From Saprospiraceae bacterium UBA6168 (lineage in GTDB: Bacteria > Bacteroidota > Bacteroidia > Chitinophagales > Saprospiraceae), in the NCBI GenBank assembly GCA_002435785.1, contig DIUC01000068.1:1-58181 (forward strand): a DNA stretch of 58,181 nucleotides, written 5' to 3'. A program made the position numbers and the translations under genes. The notes below the pieces were generated by a model. That model saw only the letters and a program-made list of their open reading frames with translations. It was not told the DNA's origin and searched no databases. The stretch's first letter is position 1; each line of letters opens with the position of its first letter. This document shows, in pieces, positions 51,240-58,181 of this stretch.

Positions 51240-53372
51240 ATGAAGGACATTGCCAAGCTAAAACAAACACTGAGGGAATTGCTTGCCGACCACGGCATTG
51301 ACGATGTCCTAAAGGAACTTGAGGCCCAACTCCCACCCGACGTGCCCAAGTTCAATACCGTGGTACAGTTCAAGGCCCGGAACAACGAAATCAAGAATCA
51401 GCTCAACAACCGCATCATTACCCTTGAGCAGCAATTGCACCAACAGAACCTGCTCCAATACGACGTGCTGGCCTTCGTCAGCGACCTTTTGGAAAGCGAC
51501 TTTTCGCTGGAAGCAGCCAAGAAGGCCAACATGGGCGGCGTGCTATACCGCATACCTGACCGGATGCAGCACCTCAAAAAGTCAAAGTGCATCGTGCGGG
51601 TTGCCTACGACGAGTCCGTGCTAAAGGACAAGTTGGACATGACGGTGGACGTGGTCATCGAGGCCCTGAAAGTCTCCAAAAACATGGAGGTGAAGCTCGT
51701 GGACGAGGAGGGCGACGGCGAGTATTTTGAAATCACCAGCCGCTCCACCCCGGAGCAGTTCCTCGTGCAGGACGAGTACACGGAATGGACTTTCTTCGTA
51801 AAACCACTGGAAGTCGGCACATATCCGCTGGCCTTGATTATCTCGCTGGTTATTTACGAAGACGGCAAAGACCGCAAAAAGGACATTACCCTCGAACGCA
51901 CCATCAGCGTCATCACCGAACCTGTGCCAGAAGAGGCGGGCGACCATACGCTGCGCAAGGCAGGCATCCTGTTCGCTCTGAGGGACCCCAATGCACCCGA
52001 AGGTGGGAAAAAAACCGACAAGAAACCGCTAAATAAACTGCTCACCGCAGCACTCATCTTGCTACTCTTAGCCCTGCTGGGTTGGTTGGGTTGGCTGTTT
52101 TGGCCAAAAGCGGACCTCGGCGTTTTCAGCTTGGACGGCAGTGGCGGAGGAGATGGCATCGCACAGCAGGAAGCACAGGACTACAACGACGCCATCAACA
52201 ACACGTCGCCGGAGTTGCTGATTGCGTTTTTGGCAAAATACAAGGACAGCAAGTATGAGGTAAAGGTCAGGCAATGGGCTTCCAAAAAAATACCAAAGGT
52301 CAATCTCGACTCCGCCGTGACCGCCTACCGCACCAAGCACCGGGTGGAGCCGATTGAGCGGGGTGGCTCCAAGACACGGGATGCCAGCAACAAGAACACC
52401 ACCGACTCGCCCATCTCCGATGCTGGCAAGTTGCCGCAAGGCGACCCCATTGCGGCGCCAATAAATCCATCTTCCGTACCAGGTAGCACTAATCCAACCG
52501 ATAAGCCCGACGCCAGTACGGGAGGCAAACCCGCCACCCAAAACGAAAAGCCTGACCCAACCACCGCCCCACCTGCCACCGGAGACCCCACCAAGCCGGA
52601 AGCCATCCGGCACGACGACCGACTGAGGGCAAAGGAAGACCCGCTCAATTGGTTGCCCGCCACGATGGTCAAGGTGAAAGGTGGCCGGTTCAAGATGGGC
52701 TGCAACTTCAAGCTGGAATCAACGGGCTGTGCCGCCTTCGCCGAGCCTGCGCACGAGGTAAAAGTGGAGGATTTCAGCATCAGCCGGTACGAGGTGACGC
52801 AAGCGCTTTGGAAGGCCGTGATGGGCGACCGCAAGAACCCCAGCAAATTCAACGACTGCGACCTCTGCCCCGTGGAGGGTATCAGTTGGAAGGATGCACA
52901 GGATTTTATCAAAAAGCTGAATCGCAAAACGGGTGGCAACTACCGTCTGCCCACCGAGGCCGAATGGGAATACGCTGCCCGGCAGGGCGGTAAGGACATT
53001 CGTTTTGGCGACGGCAGCAACACGGCAAAAACAGTCAACATCAACTTCAACTCCGAGGACCTGCCCGGCAGGAAGTTCGTGGAAGCTGGCGAGTTCCGCA
53101 AGCGCACGATTGATGTGTTCAACCTAAAGGCCAACACACTCGGCCTCGTGCACATGTCCGGCAACGTGGCCGAATGGTGCGAAGACCGCTGGCACCCCGA
53201 CTATGAAGGTGCCCCGACCGACGGCTCTGCATGGCTGGACGGGGACGACAACCGCCGGGTAGTACGAGGCGGGGGTTGGGACACGGAACCCTACGCCTCC
53301 CGCACCTACGACCGGGATGCCAAAAAGGAAAGTACCGGCGATGATGAGGTGGGATTTCGGGTGGTATGGTAG
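51240..53372 (+). CDS. EAD11-like / transmembrane / FGE-sulfatase (SUMF1) protein
   Basis: 710 residues from the ATG at 51240 (MKDIAKLKQTLRELLADHGI); the open frame to 51114 lacks family resemblance. Residues about 1-85 resemble effector-associated domain 11 (QFKARNNEIKNQLNNRIIT). About 90-240 is a beta-rich domain (WTFFVKPLEVGTYPLALIIS). A single transmembrane helix lies at about 263-290, then a Pro/Thr/Lys linker (about 345-470), and a C-terminal formylglycine-generating-enzyme-like domain (about 475-710: FSISRYEVTQALWKAVMG, YRLPTEAEWEYAAR, HMSGNVAEWCEDRW, VVRGGGWDTEPYASR, VGFRVVW). FGE-like domains occur as effector or sensor modules in EAD-containing conflict systems. With one helix, the EAD side should face the cytoplasm. 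Confidence 0.85.
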   Translation: MKDIAKLKQTLRELLADHGIDDVLKELEAQLPPDVPKFNTVVQFKARNNEIKNQLNNRIITLEQQLHQQNLLQYDVLAFVSDLLESDFSLEAAKKANMGGVLYRIPDRMQHLKKSKCIVRVAYDESVLKDKLDMTVDVVIEALKVSKNMEVKLVDEEGDGEYFEITSRSTPEQFLVQDEYTEWTFFVKPLEVGTYPLALIISLVIYEDGKDRKKDITLERTISVITEPVPEEAGDHTLRKAGILFALRDPNAPEGGKKTDKKPLNKLLTAALILLLLALLGWLGWLFWPKADLGVFSLDGSGGGDGIAQQEAQDYNDAINNTSPELLIAFLAKYKDSKYEVKVRQWASKKIPKVNLDSAVTAYRTKHRVEPIERGGSKTRDASNKNTTDSPISDAGKLPQGDPIAAPINPSSVPGSTNPTDKPDASTGGKPATQNEKPDPTTAPPATGDPTKPEAIRHDDRLRAKEDPLNWLPATMVKVKGGRFKMGCNFKLESTGCAAFAEPAHEVKVEDFSISRYEVTQALWKAVMGDRKNPSKFNDCDLCPVEGISWKDAQDFIKKLNRKTGGNYRLPTEAEWEYAARQGGKDIRFGDGSNTAKTVNINFNSEDLPGRKFVEAGEFRKRTIDVFNLKANTLGLVHMSGNVAEWCEDRWHPDYEGAPTDGSAWLDGDDNRRVVRGGGWDTEPYASRTYDRDAKKESTGDDEVGFRVVW

Positions 53373-53381
53373 GCGGATAAC

Positions 53382-53819
53382 TTAATTTGCCTTTCTACCA
53401 ATTTCCGCCCGACGCATTGGCATTTTGTCTATGACCTCGAAGAGTGCCACACTGCTGACGGGGTTGGTCCAACATTGCTTGATGCCACCATCCAACCCTA
53501 TCATGACTACTTCAAATGTGGCGTCGGTTTGTTTATAGGCACTATGCAACTTTGCAGAGGCTATCCATTTGCCACGGTTGCTCAGTCCGGTTCGATACTG
53601 GTTGGGCATGACTTGATAGACCAACAAATCCCTTTCTGCCAACCCAGCTGCTTGCGAGCGCAATGCATCCAACTGGTTTTGGAATTCAGGATGGAGGGTA
53701 TCCTTCACCAGTATAAGCAATAGGCGATTTTGCCACTGGTGGGAAGACAATTCTTGGGCATGCAAGTTTTGCATCATGAAGAACAGGAGGAAAGTGCAGA
53801 ATATGTTGAAGTGACGCAT
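53382..53819 (-). CDS. DUF4174 family exported protein
   Basis: 145 residues from the ATG at 53819 (signal peptide MRHFNIFCTFLLFFMMQNLHA). The mature part, RLLLILVKDTLHPEFQNQLD, ALRSQAAGLAERDLLVYQVM, YKQTDATFEVVMIGLDGGIK and the end VSSVALFEVIDKMPMRRAEI, matches DUF4174, a thioredoxin-fold-like periplasmic domain without the CxxC pair. Function unknown. It is convergent with the FGE protein gene, with only 9 bp between stop codons. Confidence 0.88.
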   Translation of the reverse strand: MRHFNIFCTFLLFFMMQNLHAQELSSHQWQNRLLLILVKDTLHPEFQNQLDALRSQAAGLAERDLLVYQVMPNQYRTGLSNRGKWIASAKLHSAYKQTDATFEVVMIGLDGGIKQCWTNPVSSVALFEVIDKMPMRRAEIGRKAN

Positions 53820-54052
53820 AGTGCGTCCAACAGTCGGAATGGTTTTGGGTTTTAAATTTCCCATGTGGCGGTGACAATATACTGCCTTAATCTATCAATA
53901 TATTTATCCGTCGCACCTCGTTATATCCGGGGGACACTATTTGCAAAAAATAAACGCCCGCCGCCATGTCATTTAATTTCCATTGAAATTCGACCGGATT
54001 CCCTTTCGCCTGTGCCACCGTCCCCCGCTGGCGCACCATCTATCCCTTCACA

Positions 54053-54115
54053 TCAAAGAACGCCACTGCTCGTCACGAGCTGTGCTCGTTGACGGGCCTT
54101 GGTTGCGGCCTCTGG
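54053..54115 (+). repeat. Left inverted repeat of the REP-transposase element
   Basis: 63 bp (tcaaagaacgccactgctcg ... ggttgcggcctctgg) matching the inverse of 54807-54869 at 58 of 63 positions. A related block cccccgctggcgcacc just upstream (about 54018) is also found at 17605. Confidence 0.85.
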
Positions 54116-54192
54116 GCACCGTGCGTAAGCCATGACAGCCTTGCAAAGCTAACCGAAAAAGCTAAATTTGCTACCAACAAACGACCACAACT

Positions 54193-54787
54193 ATGAGATA
54201 CAAAATCCTTGACCAGCACGGCCTCAACTTCCTCACGCTCACCGTCGTCGAGTGGATAGACCTGTTCACCCCCGAAAGGCGTTTGCGGACATCGTCATCG
54301 AAAGCCTGCGTTGGTGCCAACTGAACAAGGGGCTGGACGCCTACGCCTTTGTGCTGATGCCGAGCAACCTACACCTCATCGCAAGGGCGGGAAGCGAGGT
54401 GGAGCTTTCAGACATCCTGCAAAGCTTCAAGTCTTTTACAGCCTCTAAAATCATTGCCTACCTTAAGGACACCACCCAACCCGAGTCCCGTCGTGAGTGG
54501 CTGCTCAACCATTTGAGTTCAATGCCAGAAAGAACAAGACCAACAGCCAGCACCAGGTCTGGCAGCGTGACAACCATCCCATCATTCTTTACAGCCCATA
54601 CGTCATTCGGCAAAAACTCGATTATGTGCACCTGAACCCAGTCGAAGCTGGAATAGTAGGCCTCGCTGAACACTACCTGTTGAGTAGTGCATCGAATTAT
54701 GTCACGGGAAAAGGCGTACTTGATATGATGGTGATGGATGACCTGTGGAACGACATCGGTTATGTGCCGACGGCTGGGATTCGATAA
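54193..54787 (+). pseudogene. REP-associated tyrosine transposase (Y1_Tnp/RAYT), frameshifted
   Basis: The ORF starts at 54193 (MRYKILDQHGLNFLTLTVVE) and shifts frame near 54275 at a C-rich run to give ADIVIESLRWCQLNKGLDAY, AFVLMPSNLHLIARAG and ILQSFKSFTASKIIAYL. It shifts again near 54508 to give FEFNARKNKTNSQHQVWQRD and IRQKLDYVHLNPVEAGIVG. These are the parts of the IS200-like/RAYT family in order. The HUH motif reads MPSNLHLI, so the first His is Asn, and two frameshifts are present: the enzyme is dead. It lies between 63-bp inverted repeats of the REP family seen at 17605-17805. Confidence 0.85.
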
Positions 54788-54806
54788 CTTGGCCTATCCA
54801 CTGCGG

Positions 54807-54869
54807 CCAGAGGCCGCAACCAAAACCCGTCAACGAGCATAGCTCGTGACGAGCAGAGCCGTTCTTTGA
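54807..54869 (-). repeat. Right inverted repeat of the REP-transposase element
   Basis: Inverse partner of 54053-54115 (58/63). Together they delimit an element of about 817 bp with the dead transposase inside. Confidence 0.85.
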
Positions 54870-54921
54870 TTATAAGCACAGGTAGGTGGCTAGCGGGGCA
54901 AATGTATCGCTGATAATTTCA

Positions 54922-55638
54922 TTAAGCTTCCCGCAGTTCATTGATTAATCCTAGTAAGGCATTAACTATTTTATTGCGGACAAGGCCTGCCTCCGAATGG
55001 CCAATGATGCCCATCATCTCATCGTGCCTCAGATTTTCCCAGTTCGCTGATTGATGAAGCACCATTTTCTGGAATTCCGCATCAACAGCTGATACGCCCT
55101 TCAACAGGGCAATGGCCTCCTTTATCTGATTGTTCCCGATAAGGTTCCGTAAACTATCCTTCACACCATTGGAAACAATAGGCTTGGAAATGACAGCAAT
55201 CGGCGGAGCTTCGGGCGGGGGCGGTGAAGTGTAATGGTAATTGGTCACTTGAATATTCCCATGTGCTGCATATTGCTGTGGGCTGAAATTCACATTCCCA
55301 CCTGCTGATACAGTGTTGCCATCAACGGATTGGCGCTGGCTGTTGTCAGTTTGAATAGTAGCGGCATGACGCTCATATTCCGCCAGCTTCGCTTCCAGTT
55401 CCTTCTTGAAATCAGGTTGTTCCAAAAGCGCAGGCAGCTTGGCCTTCACGATGGCCTCCTTGGCGGCTTCGTTACCCGGCAGGTTGACAACTGCTTCCGT
55501 AATCGGGTCGTCCTTGATGAACCAGGAACGCACCCACTTGACGGACTCCGTGACGAAATCCTGTGGGAATTTTTTGAACTCCTCGTTTTGCAGCAAGGCG
55601 TCAAGGACGTAAGTGGTGGCGGTTTCGATGAATGGCAT
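54922..55638 (-). CDS. Adaptor-like protein with C-terminal EAD11-like domain
   Basis: 238 residues, no membrane segment. Residues 1-90 are an unknown helical domain (MPFIETATTYVLDALLQNEE...). About 105-150 holds a Gly/Asn-rich beta stretch (VDGNTVSAGGNVNFSPQQYA...NYHYTSPPPP), as found as a linker in bacterial conflict proteins. About 158-238 is an EAD11-like domain: VKDSLRNLIGNNQIKEAIAL, LHQSANWENLRHDEMMGII, VRNKIVNALLGLINEL. EADs pair homotypically with EADs on effectors, so this could link the upstream WD40 protein to EAD11 proteins such as that at 51240. A truncated copy of its N-terminus lies at 56569-56694. It may be last in a minus-strand operon with the genes up to 58181. Confidence 0.8.
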   Translation of the reverse strand: MPFIETATTYVLDALLQNEEFKKFPQDFVTESVKWVRSWFIKDDPITEAVVNLPGNEAAKEAIVKAKLPALLEQPDFKKELEAKLAEYERHAATIQTDNSQRQSVDGNTVSAGGNVNFSPQQYAAHGNIQVTNYHYTSPPPPEAPPIAVISKPIVSNGVKDSLRNLIGNNQIKEAIALLKGVSAVDAEFQKMVLHQSANWENLRHDEMMGIIGHSEAGLVRNKIVNALLGLINELREA

Positions 55639-55664
55639 GGTAGTGAAAGTTTGGTTAGAAAAGT

Positions 55665-56111
55665 TTAGGCTTTCTTGTTTCGTTTCTTTTTCAAAATAAC
55701 AGCAACCTCTCCATACAAACCTCCCGAAATGGCAAACAACGAATGACGGACATCTTCAAGAATACCAAGCTTGCTTGTCCATTCTCCGCCGGGGAGTTGT
55801 CGGGCAGCATGGGTGGGTAGCCTGTCCTTGGCAAAGAGCGCAACCTTTTGAAAACCTCGCTCTAGGTCATCTTTTTCGCAAATTTCGTAACCGACGGTTT
55901 GGAATAATTGCACGAAGGAAACCAGTGTTTCCTCACGAGGTACATCCGGTTTCCAATCGAAAATGTCTGCCGGTTGTGCCCAGTAATTGCTATCGGTTTC
56001 TTCCAATGCCCAGGCAATGCAATTGTAGTTTCCGGTGTCGGGGCTGGTTATTTCCAAAGGTTCAATTTGTGAGTTTGGAAAGGCAGGTAAGGTGAGATAC
56101 TGTTTTTTCAT
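55665..56111 (-). CDS. DUF7689-type protein, papain-like candidate
   Basis: 148 residues from the ATG at 56111, which overlaps the preceding stop as ATGA; the open frame to 56366 is antisense-like. The conserved NYNCIAWALEE (C31), YWAQPADIFDWKPDVPREET, GYEICEKDDLERGFQKVALF and PTHAARQLPGGEWTSKLG (H101) are the signature of this widespread family. A conserved Cys in NCIAWA followed by an invariant His in THAARQ resembles the arrangement of NlpC/papain-like hydrolases; catalysis is inferred, not shown. It is coupled to the 147-residue protein upstream, its usual companion. Confidence 0.8.
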   Translation of the reverse strand: MKKQYLTLPAFPNSQIEPLEITSPDTGNYNCIAWALEETDSNYWAQPADIFDWKPDVPREETLVSFVQLFQTVGYEICEKDDLERGFQKVALFAKDRLPTHAARQLPGGEWTSKLGILEDVRHSLFAISGGLYGEVAVILKKKRNKKA

Positions 56112-56551
56112 GAAGGGAGATAACCTTGTTTTTCGCCCCATGCCAGCCAGTCGGCAGTCATTAATGGCAACTTTCCGACGTGTTCTTTCGGGACGGGGTT
56201 CTCGCCGGTGATTAGGTACAAGGCATAAAATAAGTGGGAAGGGTCTTCCCGGAGCTTTATCAGGATGAATGGAAGAACTTCCTCCCCCAATTGAATGATT
56301 TCCTGATAGGCAGGGTGCGTCACGATGGCAGTCCCGCTCGAAAGCAGGGCTGTTTCCGATTTCCATTGCCGGAACATTGCCTCGAACCGGTCGGAAAGTG
56401 GGGTGCTTTTTTCATTCCCAGGCGCATCGAGCACTGTCAGGGAAATGCGCACCCTCGCATCTTTGCCACTGCTCCTGAATTGGCGCTTGATGCGCTCCAG
56501 CCAGCCGCCATTCAGTTCATCCAATGAAATGGTATATGTCGCCTGATTCAT
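56108..56551 (-). CDS. Conserved hypothetical partner of DUF7689
   Basis: 147 residues from the ATG at 56551 (MNQATYTISLDELNGGWLER); an open extension to 56617 is ignored. The N-terminal third looks like a small regulator start (AtxA/UPF-like DELNGGWLERIKRQF). The C-terminal ~85 residues carry a conserved block SSGTAIVTHPAYQEIIQLG, VLPFILIKLREDPSHLFYAL and ITGENPVP...WLAWGEKQGY, known as a conserved hypothetical often placed before DUF7689 proteins. The 4-bp overlap with DUF7689 supports a functional pair, possibly toxin/antitoxin-like (inference). Confidence 0.75.
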   Translation of the reverse strand: MNQATYTISLDELNGGWLERIKRQFRSSGKDARVRISLTVLDAPGNEKSTPLSDRFEAMFRQWKSETALLSSGTAIVTHPAYQEIIQLGEEVLPFILIKLREDPSHLFYALYLITGENPVPKEHVGKLPLMTADWLAWGEKQGYLPS

Positions 56552-56568
56552 CTTTGGTGCTTTTTTAA

Positions 56569-56694
56569 TCAACTTTCCTTTCGATTGATTTGAAGCAAAT
56601 ATAAGGGGTTTCGGCAAATCCTCTCCTTGCGAAATTCTTCGTTTTTTGCGAGGGTGTCGAGGAGGTAGGTGGTGGCTTTATCGATGAGTGGCAT
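56569..56694 (-). pseudogene. Truncated copy of the adaptor N-terminus
   Basis: ATG at 56694, 24 bp after the WD40 gene stop. It reads MPLIDKATTYLLDTLAKNEE and FRK, matching MPFIETATTYVLDALLQNEE and FKK at the start of the adaptor at 55638; it then diverges (ERICRNPLYLLQINRKES) and stops at 56569. The adaptor gene was evidently once directly downstream of the WD40 gene, and the rest of this copy has been lost. Confidence 0.8.
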
Positions 56695-56718
56695 GGTGTA
56701 GAATTTGATGCGTAATGG

Positions 56719-58181
56719 TTATTTATTTTCCAAAGATGCTTTTTCCAACTTTTTCAAATCTGCCTTTGTGAGACGAGCACCCGCTGCATTAAGTTGCTGG
56801 AGCGAAAACTGCGCTGCCGCATCGCCCAAGTATGGGCGTACCTGCCATAACTTCACTGTCATATCATCCGACACTGAGGCCAGCTTCGTTCCGTCCGGCG
56901 AAAAAGCGACAGAAATGACGCCGTTATCGTGCCCTACAAAGGTGAACAGCTCCTGACTGCCCACCACGTCCCACACCTTCACCGTCTTGTCAATAGACCC
57001 CGAGGCCAACTTCGTTCCGTCCGGCGAAAAAGTGACCGAACGGACGCCGTTATCGTGCCCCACAAAGGTAAACAGCTCTTGGCGGCCCGCTACGTCCCAC
57101 ACCGTCAGCGTATTGTAATCCAACCCCGAGGCCAGCTTCGTCCCGTCTGGCGAAAAGGCCACCGAATTGACGGAGGCCTTGTGCCCCGCCAACGTGAACA
57201 GCTCCTGATGGCCCGCCACGTCCCACACCTTCACCGTCTTGTCCCTAGACCCAGAGGCCAGCTTTGTCCCGTCCGGCGAAAAAGCGACCGAAAGGACGCC
57301 GTGATCGTGCCCTGCAAAGGTGAACAGCTCTTGATGGCTCGACACGTCCCACACCTTAACCATATTATCAGAAGATCCCGAAGCCAGCTTCGTCCCGTCC
57401 GGCGAAAAGGCCACCGAATTGATGGAGGACTTGTGGCCCACTAGCGTGAACAGCTCCTGGCGGCCCACCACGTCCCACACCTTCACCGCCCTGTCAAAAG
57501 ACCCAGAGGCCAACTTCGTTCCGTCCGGCGAAAAGACCACCGAATTGACGTCGGACTTGTGCCCCACCAAGGTGAACATCTCCTTGCGGCCCGCCACGTC
57601 CCACACCTTTACCGTCTTATCCCTAGACCCAGAGGCCAGCTTCGTCCCGTCCGGCGAAAAAGCGACCGAAAGGACGCGAGACTGGTGCCCCTCCAACGTA
57701 AACAGCTCTTGGCGGCCCGCCACTTCCCACACCTTCACCGTCTTGTCCCTAGACCCCGAGGCCAGCTTCGTCCCGTCCGGCGAAAAGACCACCGAATTGA
57801 TGCCGTAATCGTGCCCCACCAGCGTGACCAGCTCTTGGCGGCCCGCCACGTCCCACACCTTCACCGTCCTGTCATAAGACCCAACAGAGGCCAGCTTCAT
57901 CCCGTCGGGCGAAAAGGCCACCGAATAGACGTCGTAGTCGTGCCCCACTAGCGTGAACAGTTCCTCATTGCCCACCATGTCCCACACCTTCACCGTCTTG
58001 TCATTTGACCCCGAGGCCAGCTTCGTCCCGTCCGGCGAAAAGGCCACCGAATTGACGCCGGAATCGTGCCCTACCAGCGTGAATAGTTCCTGTCGACCTG
58101 CCACGTCCCACACCTTCACCGTCTTGTCCTTAGACCCCGAGGCCAGCTTCGTCCCGTCCGGCGAAAAGGCCACCGAATTGA
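56719..58181 (-). CDS. WD40-repeat protein, C-terminal part (5' end outside window)
   Basis: The frame enters from the right edge and ends at 56719; no start is visible, so the N-terminus is outside. Eleven WD40 units of 42 residues are seen (VAFSPDGTKLASGS.DKTVKVWDVAG.QELFTLVGHD), nearly identical except at a few positions, then a short helical tail (YLGDAAAQFSLQQLNAAGAR, LTKADLKKLEKAS). Very regular, recently amplified propellers like this usually sit behind nSTAND/NACHT NTPase, caspase or TIR effector domains in Bacteroidota and Cyanobacteria and act as ligand sensors. The adaptor-type gene fragment directly downstream fits that setting. Confidence 0.9.
   Translation of the reverse strand, partial: NSVAFSPDGTKLASGSKDKTVKVWDVAGRQELFTLVGHDSGVNSVAFSPDGTKLASGSNDKTVKVWDMVGNEELFTLVGHDYDVYSVAFSPDGMKLASVGSYDRTVKVWDVAGRQELVTLVGHDYGINSVVFSPDGTKLASGSRDKTVKVWEVAGRQELFTLEGHQSRVLSVAFSPDGTKLASGSRDKTVKVWDVAGRKEMFTLVGHKSDVNSVVFSPDGTKLASGSFDRAVKVWDVVGRQELFTLVGHKSSINSVAFSPDGTKLASGSSDNMVKVWDVSSHQELFTFAGHDHGVLSVAFSPDGTKLASGSRDKTVKVWDVAGHQELFTLAGHKASVNSVAFSPDGTKLASGLDYNTLTVWDVAGRQELFTFVGHDNGVRSVTFSPDGTKLASGSIDKTVKVWDVVGSQELFTFVGHDNGVISVAFSPDGTKLASVSDDMTVKLWQVRPYLGDAAAQFSLQQLNAAGARLTKADLKKLEKASLENK

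Noticed and set aside
1..58181. rRNA, tRNA or complete prophage
   Set aside because: No rRNA or tRNA sequence was recognised by eye, and no integrase, capsid, portal or terminase genes are present.

Overview
The window looks like a chromosome segment from a Bacteroidota organism, most likely of the Saprospiria (Lewinella/Haliscomenobacter type). The evidence is a moderately high GC core, several secreted proteins with type IX secretion (T9SS) C-terminal sorting domains (SxxPNP...GxYxV-like ends), promoters of the Bacteroidota form TTG-N19-23-TAnnTTTG, absent Shine-Dalgarno sequences, and families common in that group (XisH/XisI, FAS1, LRR and HYR-like surface proteins, effector-associated domains). 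No rRNA, tRNA or CRISPR array was recognised.

Layout. 1-11807 (minus): two adjacent giant, Cys-rich, modular secreted proteins built from the same ~83-residue module; the first runs off the left edge. The gap between them holds a strong terminator, a decayed alpha/beta-hydrolase gene on the plus strand and a 21-bp tandem repeat. 12433-14829: mutS2, with an odd convergent 9-bp repeat hairpin directly before its start codon. 14830-18148: an accessory strip with XisH/XisI, an orphan DUF433 protein, a 60-bp perfect palindrome, an AT-rich gene with an EAD11-like N-terminus, and REP/MITE-like repeats. 18149-24247: secreted ELWxxDGT-type and BNR-repeat proteins, a small membrane protein, a DinB-like protein, and an unknown gene preceded by six palindromes spaced exactly 41 bp apart. 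24398-28519: an AAA ATPase with a CxxC hook, a MOSC protein, a frameshifted antitoxin-like gene and a porin. 28613-36898 (minus): a TPR protein, two secreted unknowns, an HNH nuclease with a small coiled-coil partner, and a large TolB-propeller/amidohydrolase. 37173-44212: a five-domain FAS1 protein, an acyl-CoA synthetase/GNAT fusion, a cyclase-family enzyme and a membrane protein. 44293-46786: an LRR protein and the wreck of two toxin-antitoxin modules. 46887-51014: a SNF2-type helicase.

51240-58181 is the most interesting region. It carries an EAD11-like/transmembrane/FGE-sulfatase protein, a DUF4174 protein, a decayed REP-associated transposase inside 63-bp inverted repeats, an adaptor-like protein ending in an EAD11-like domain, a DUF7689 pair, a truncated second copy of the adaptor start, and the C-terminal WD40 propeller of a protein that runs off the right edge. 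This matches the architecture of NTPase/WD40-triggered conflict systems in which effector-associated domains recruit effectors. I infer that the WD40 protein, the EAD11 adaptor and the EAD11-FGE protein may belong to one network, with the EAD11 gene at 16586 as a possible remote member. Family calls come from motif recognition by eye; no database search was run.
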